Positions 6,718-9,361 of a stretch of DNA of 9,361 bases are shown piece after piece. Both the position numbers and the translations under genes were made by a program. How positions within the stretch are numbered: position 1 is the first letter of the stretch; every line of letters starts with the position of its first letter. The notes under the pieces were generated by a model that searched no databases, was not told where the DNA came from, and worked only from the letters and a program-made list of their open reading frames with translations. This DNA comes from Caulobacteraceae bacterium (lineage in GTDB: Bacteria; Pseudomonadota; Alphaproteobacteria; Caulobacterales; Caulobacteraceae), in the NCBI GenBank assembly GCA_003136615.1, contig PLFA01000036.1:8025-17385 (forward strand). The letters run 5' to 3'.

Positions 6718-8441
6718 CCCAAAACATGGCTCTAAGCGGCGCGCAGGTGGAGGTCATTCGCAGCTATCTGCTGTCCGCGGCGCGCGAGATGCGGCGCACG
6801 CTCATTCGCACCGCTTTCAACCCAGTCATCTACGAAGTGCTGGATTTTGGGATTTCGATCTACAACAGCGACCTTGAATTGATCGCCGACGCGCCGGGGT
6901 TAGCTTTCTTTCTCGGCGCCAATGACTACGCGATAAAAAAGGGCGTGGCCTTCGTCGGCGAGCAGAACCTTGATCGCGGCGACATCGTGATGATGAACTA
7001 TCCCTATTGGAATTCGGCGCACGCCATGGATGCGACTCTGTTCGCCCCCGTGTTCAGCCCGACCGAGGAGCGCCCCTTCGCCTATACCTGCATTCGGGCT
7101 CACTGGATGGACCTCGGCGCCAAGGACCCCGGCTATGTGCTCGATTCCACCGACATGCATCAGGAAGGAATGATCTTCCCGGGCACCAAGGTCTATCGCA
7201 AGGGCGCTCCGGCCAAGGAGATCATTGACCTGATCCGCTTCAATTCGCGTCTCCCCGATCTGGTCCTCGGCGATCTTGAGGCCCAGGTGGCCGCAACGCG
7301 AACGGGCGAGAAGCGGCTCATGGAGATCCACGCCAAGTTTGGGGCCGACGCCCTAGATGAGGCGATTGCCCGCATTCATGCCCACGGCGATACGGTAACC
7401 CGACGCGCCCTCGCGCAGCTGCCCCAGGGAACCTGGTCCGCCGAAGACTTCATCGACGACGACGGTATCTCCGACGACCGTGTGCCGATCAAGGTCACGG
7501 TGACATTGGATGATCAGGGCCTCACCTGCGATTTCACGGGCTCGTCACCGGCGGTAAGGGGCCCCATCAATATCCCGCCGGGCCTCACCGAAACGATCTG
7601 CAAGTTCGTTCTCAAGTCGCTGACGACGCCGGACGCGCCCAGCAGCGCGGGAAATTTCCGGGCGCTGAAGGTCATCGCGCCAGAGGGTTCGTTGTTCCAC
7701 GCGCAGTATCCCTCGGCGACGTTCACCCAATGGGGCGCGCACCTTGCCCTGGAGGCGGTCTATAAAGCCCTGGCCCAGGGTATGCCCGAGAAGATGGCTG
7801 CCTGCTCGGGCGGCGATGTTCTGGGCTTCATGATGGTCGGGCACGACCCCAAGACCGGCGGCCTCTATGCGGTGAGCAATAATGATCCTGTCGGCTGGGG
7901 GGCGGCGGCCGATCATGACGGGATAAACGCTACGGCGCACATCTCGGGCAGCCTTGTGCGAAACACGCCGATTGAGGTCATGGAGATGAAGACCGGCATG
8001 TTCATGGAGTCCTGCGAACTGCGCACTGACAGCGGCGGCGCAGGCGCTCATCGTGGCGGCCTCGGCGTGGACCGGCGCATTCGCTTCACCAGCGACGGCG
8101 AGTTCCTGACCGTGACCAAGAAGACCAAGACCCGCCCATGGGCGCTCAAGGGTGGTCTTGAGCCGGAAGCGACCACAATGGTCCTCAGCTTAGGCGATGC
8201 GCCGGATCGTGCGGTCGGCACCTACCGGGCCAAGGTCGTCACCGGTGATGTGGCCTTCGCCAGAAGCGCCGGCGGCGCGGGATACGGCGCGCCTCGGACG
8301 CGCGAGCCGCAAGTGGTCGCCCGCGACGTTCTTGATGGTTACGTCTCCGCCGAAGCGGCCCGCGATGTGTACGCCGTTATATTGGACGGCCAGCATGTGG
8401 ACGTTGAGAAGACGGCCAAGCTCCGCGCCGTGCTGGCTTAG
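6714..8441 (+). CDS. hyuB: Hydantoinase B/oxoprolinase family protein, HyuB-type catalytic subunit
   Basis: The partner subunit of HyuA, 575 residues, a normal length. Family landmarks are AAREMRRTLIRTAFNPVIYE (22-41) with DFGIS, GDIVMMNYPYWNSAHAMDAT at 89-108, RAHWMDLG at 128-135, NSRLPDLVLGDLEAQVAATR at 177-196, TPIEVMEM at 418-425, DSGGAGAHRGGLGVDR at 439-454 and a closing GGAGYGAPRTREPQVVARDV at 520-539. His103, Asp106 and His130 are kept and correspond, from memory of the family, to metal ligands. The surrounding consensus NDPYxGGTH is changed to NYPYWNSAH, which suggests a divergent subgroup and perhaps another substrate. GGGG lies seven bases before the ATG, which overlaps the hyuA stop. 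No clear terminator follows. Confidence 0.95.
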   Translation: MTQNMALSGAQVEVIRSYLLSAAREMRRTLIRTAFNPVIYEVLDFGISIYNSDLELIADAPGLAFFLGANDYAIKKGVAFVGEQNLDRGDIVMMNYPYWNSAHAMDATLFAPVFSPTEERPFAYTCIRAHWMDLGAKDPGYVLDSTDMHQEGMIFPGTKVYRKGAPAKEIIDLIRFNSRLPDLVLGDLEAQVAATRTGEKRLMEIHAKFGADALDEAIARIHAHGDTVTRRALAQLPQGTWSAEDFIDDDGISDDRVPIKVTVTLDDQGLTCDFTGSSPAVRGPINIPPGLTETICKFVLKSLTTPDAPSSAGNFRALKVIAPEGSLFHAQYPSATFTQWGAHLALEAVYKALAQGMPEKMAACSGGDVLGFMMVGHDPKTGGLYAVSNNDPVGWGAAADHDGINATAHISGSLVRNTPIEVMEMKTGMFMESCELRTDSGGAGAHRGGLGVDRRIRFTSDGEFLTVTKKTKTRPWALKGGLEPEATTMVLSLGDAPDRAVGTYRAKVVTGDVAFARSAGGAGYGAPRTREPQVVARDVLDGYVSAEAARDVYAVILDGQHVDVEKTAKLRAVLA

Positions 8442-8542
8442 CCCCCGCAGGGACCCTGGCCTTATCCGGTCTGAGGTCTCCGGGGTTCGAGCGTGAGCAT
8501 GTCGTGATGTTTATTCACGCGAATTGAATTGGGTCCGCCTTT

Positions 8543-8559
8543 GTTGCGCTGATCGCAAC
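8543..8559. promoter_or_regulatory. Inverted repeat, candidate LysR-type operator before TonB receptor gene (site C)
   Basis: GTTGCGCTGATCGCAAC has perfect 6-bp arms around CTGAT and is identical to site B at 15 of 17 positions; the next two bases, GA, also agree. It keeps the TTGC-N7-GCAA (T-N11-A) layout. It is 292 bases before the receptor start, which is far for a simple operator, but it sits directly before an AAGGAGG. In RNA it would be a 6-bp hairpin next to that ribosome binding site. Confidence 0.6.
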
Positions 8560-8560
8560 G

Positions 8561-8584
8561 AAGGAGGACCAATCGATGCATTGA
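8561..8584 (+). other. Strong ribosome binding site with two-codon open frame (ATG CAT TGA)
   Basis: AAGGAGG at 8561-8567 is followed, after eight bases, by ATG at 8576-8578, then CAT and TGA. An efficient start site thus leads to a two-residue product. TCCTCC at 8609-8614 can pair with GGAGGA at 8563-8568, which could hide the site. An overlapping TTG frame from 8581 runs 23 codons to a TAA at 8650 but is 13 bases from the Shine-Dalgarno. It may be a regulatory minimal ORF or the start of a decayed gene. Confidence 0.35.
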
Positions 8585-8839
8585 ACGATCAGTCCGCGCC
8601 TGCGACGCTCCTCCCCAAGACTACGGAATTATCGGGGGTGGACGGAGTTTAACCGCACCAGGCCACAAACAGTTGCGCAGTCCGCGTGACCCAGGCTCTG
8701 ACCGTGTGAGACGAACGCCCGCTTGTCCGCCTGCGTAACGAGAAAAAAATTGGGCGACCACGTCCAAGAGGGGGAAAACGACACACGCGCAGCAAATGGA
8801 GGCGGCAAGGCGATCACCTGGCCAATCGGCTTTTTCAAC

Positions 8840-8845
8840 AGGAGG
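8840..8845 (+). promoter_or_regulatory. Ribosome binding site fixing a TTG start
   Basis: AGGAGG ends five bases before TTG 8851. No ATG or GTG in the same frame sits at a suitable distance, so this site decides the start of the TonB receptor gene. Confidence 0.8.
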
Positions 8846-8850
8846 CTTCA

Positions 8851-9361
8851 TTGAAGACGTGCTTATTGGGGACGAGTGCGGTCTTGGCCCTCGTGGCCTC
8901 CGCGGGTTTTCAGGTCAGTGGCGCTTACGCGCAAACCACATCGGCGCCGTCGGGCGTCGCGGCTACATCCGACTCCACCGCCCTTCCCGCGGTCATTGTG
9001 ACGGCCAGAAAACGCGCGGAAGATGTCCAGAAGATCGCTGATCCAACGACAGTCGTCACCGCCGCGATGATCGAGCGGGATGACGTTCAGACCATCCAGG
9101 ACATCGCGCGTCTTACGCCCAATCTTGTTATCTATGATCAGCTCGTTCCCGGTATCCAGAACATTTCGTTCCGTGGGTTCACAACCGTTCAGGGCGGCCA
9201 ATCGCCCTTCGCCGTGGTCGTCGATGGCGTGGAAGAGCCGGGCCAGGAGTTCCTGAAGCAGGAGCTTGTCGACATTGATCAGGTCGAAGTCCTTCGGGGG
9301 CCCCAAGGCACCCTCTACGGCGCCAATGCTATCGCCGGTGCTATCAATATCACCACCAAGC
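8851..9361 (+). CDS. TonB-dependent outer-membrane receptor, N-terminal part (runs off window)
   Basis: A TonB-dependent receptor imports a ligand across the outer membrane using TonB/ExbBD energy. Only 170 codons are present, of a protein that normally has 700-900. A signal peptide spans residues 1-27 (hydrophobic LLGTSAVLALVASAGF, cleavage after AYA). A low-complexity Ser/Thr/Ala spacer and a TonB-box-like AVIVTARKR at 47-55 follow. The plug domain begins at about 58: TPNLVIYDQLVPGIQNISFRG at 89-109, AVVVDGVEEPGQEF at 121-134, and the highly typical VEVLRGPQGTLYGANAIAGA at 145-164. The TTG start is supported by AGGAGG. The style is that of the large receptor families of Caulobacterales and sphingomonads, which often take up plant- or aromatic-derived compounds; the ligand here is unknown. 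Position after hyuAB and the shared site C suggest it imports the HyuAB substrate. Confidence 0.95.
   Translation, partial: MKTCLLGTSAVLALVASAGFQVSGAYAQTTSAPSGVAATSDSTALPAVIVTARKRAEDVQKIADPTTVVTAAMIERDDVQTIQDIARLTPNLVIYDQLVPGIQNISFRGFTTVQGGQSPFAVVVDGVEEPGQEFLKQELVDIDQVEVLRGPQGTLYGANAIAGAINITTK

Larger units (their letters stand above)
8442..8850. other. 409-base intergenic region between hyuB and TonB receptor gene
   Basis: It contains no gene I can support. From left to right I see an 11-bp palindrome CAGGGACCCTG at 8447-8457; a weak hairpin with GCGTGA/TCACGC arms (8491-8496 and 8515-8520), in which CGTGA at 8503-8507 can compete for the right arm; AATTGAATT at 8522-8530; operator-like site C; and a strong ribosome binding site followed by a two-codon frame. 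A degenerate fourth GTTGCG site is at 8672-8688. The overlapping minus-strand frames in 8621-8851 have no coding character. The length and the orphan ribosome binding site suggest a regulated leader or a decayed gene. Confidence 0.6.

Noticed and set aside
8447..8457. CAGGGACCCTG after hyuB as a terminator
   Set aside because: A one-base loop cannot form a stable hairpin, and no T-run follows.
8491..8520. GCGTGA/TCACGC hairpin as the hyuAB terminator
   Set aside because: Short stem with an 18-base loop and no following T-run. It is too weak to call a terminator.
8621..8851. 76- and 69-codon minus-strand frames before the receptor gene
   Set aside because: Overlapping frames with no family resemblance. 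The longer one begins inside the receptor gene's start region. Composition is Pro/Arg/Ser-rich and not protein-like.
8796..9041. 81-codon plus-strand frame starting at ATG 8796
   Set aside because: It is in a different frame from the receptor, whose signal peptide and plug motifs begin at TTG 8851 behind AGGAGG. The 81-codon frame shows no motif.

Overview
The window looks like chromosomal DNA of a GC-rich alphaproteobacterium. The style of the TonB-dependent receptor, the DUF2141 protein and the leaderless-looking promoters suggest a Caulobacterales or Sphingomonadales-like organism; that placement is inference, because no rRNA or other taxonomic marker is present. There are eight protein-coding genes, two of them cut by the window edges. 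I see no tRNA, rRNA, CRISPR array, transposase or insertion sequence.

Left part (1-1932): the N-terminal 424 codons of the mismatch-repair gene mutL run leftwards off the window. mutL diverges from a gene for a small secreted DUF2141 protein. Both of these genes have a -10-like hexamer within 6-9 bases of a start codon, so leaderless transcription is possible.

Middle part (1929-4487): a two-gene leftward operon encodes a TIGR04076-family small protein and an aldo/keto reductase, joined by an ATGA stop/start overlap. Its last gene meets the DUF2141 gene tail to tail, and both stop codons lie in one CTAG. A LysR-type regulator gene diverges from this operon. The spacer between them holds a stem-loop and two overlapping inverted repeats of the TTGC/GCAA type just before the regulator start.

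Right part (4488-9361): hyuA and hyuB encode the two halves of a hydantoinase/5-oxoprolinase/acetone-carboxylase-type enzyme and are coupled by a second ATGA overlap. A 409-base spacer and then the 5' part of a TonB-dependent outer-membrane receptor gene follow. The most informative regulatory signal is a 17-bp inverted repeat (GTTGC, seven bases, GCAAC) before hyuA. It recurs with 15 of 17 identical bases before the receptor gene, and a related copy sits before the LysR gene. The geometry fits the T-N11-A box of LysR-type regulators.

The simplest reading is a LysR-controlled uptake and catabolism locus. The receptor would import a small molecule across the outer membrane, and HyuAB would open or carboxylate it using ATP. 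The oxidoreductase operon may act in the same pathway. The substrate cannot be read from the sequence, and HyuB departs from the family consensus near its presumed metal site.
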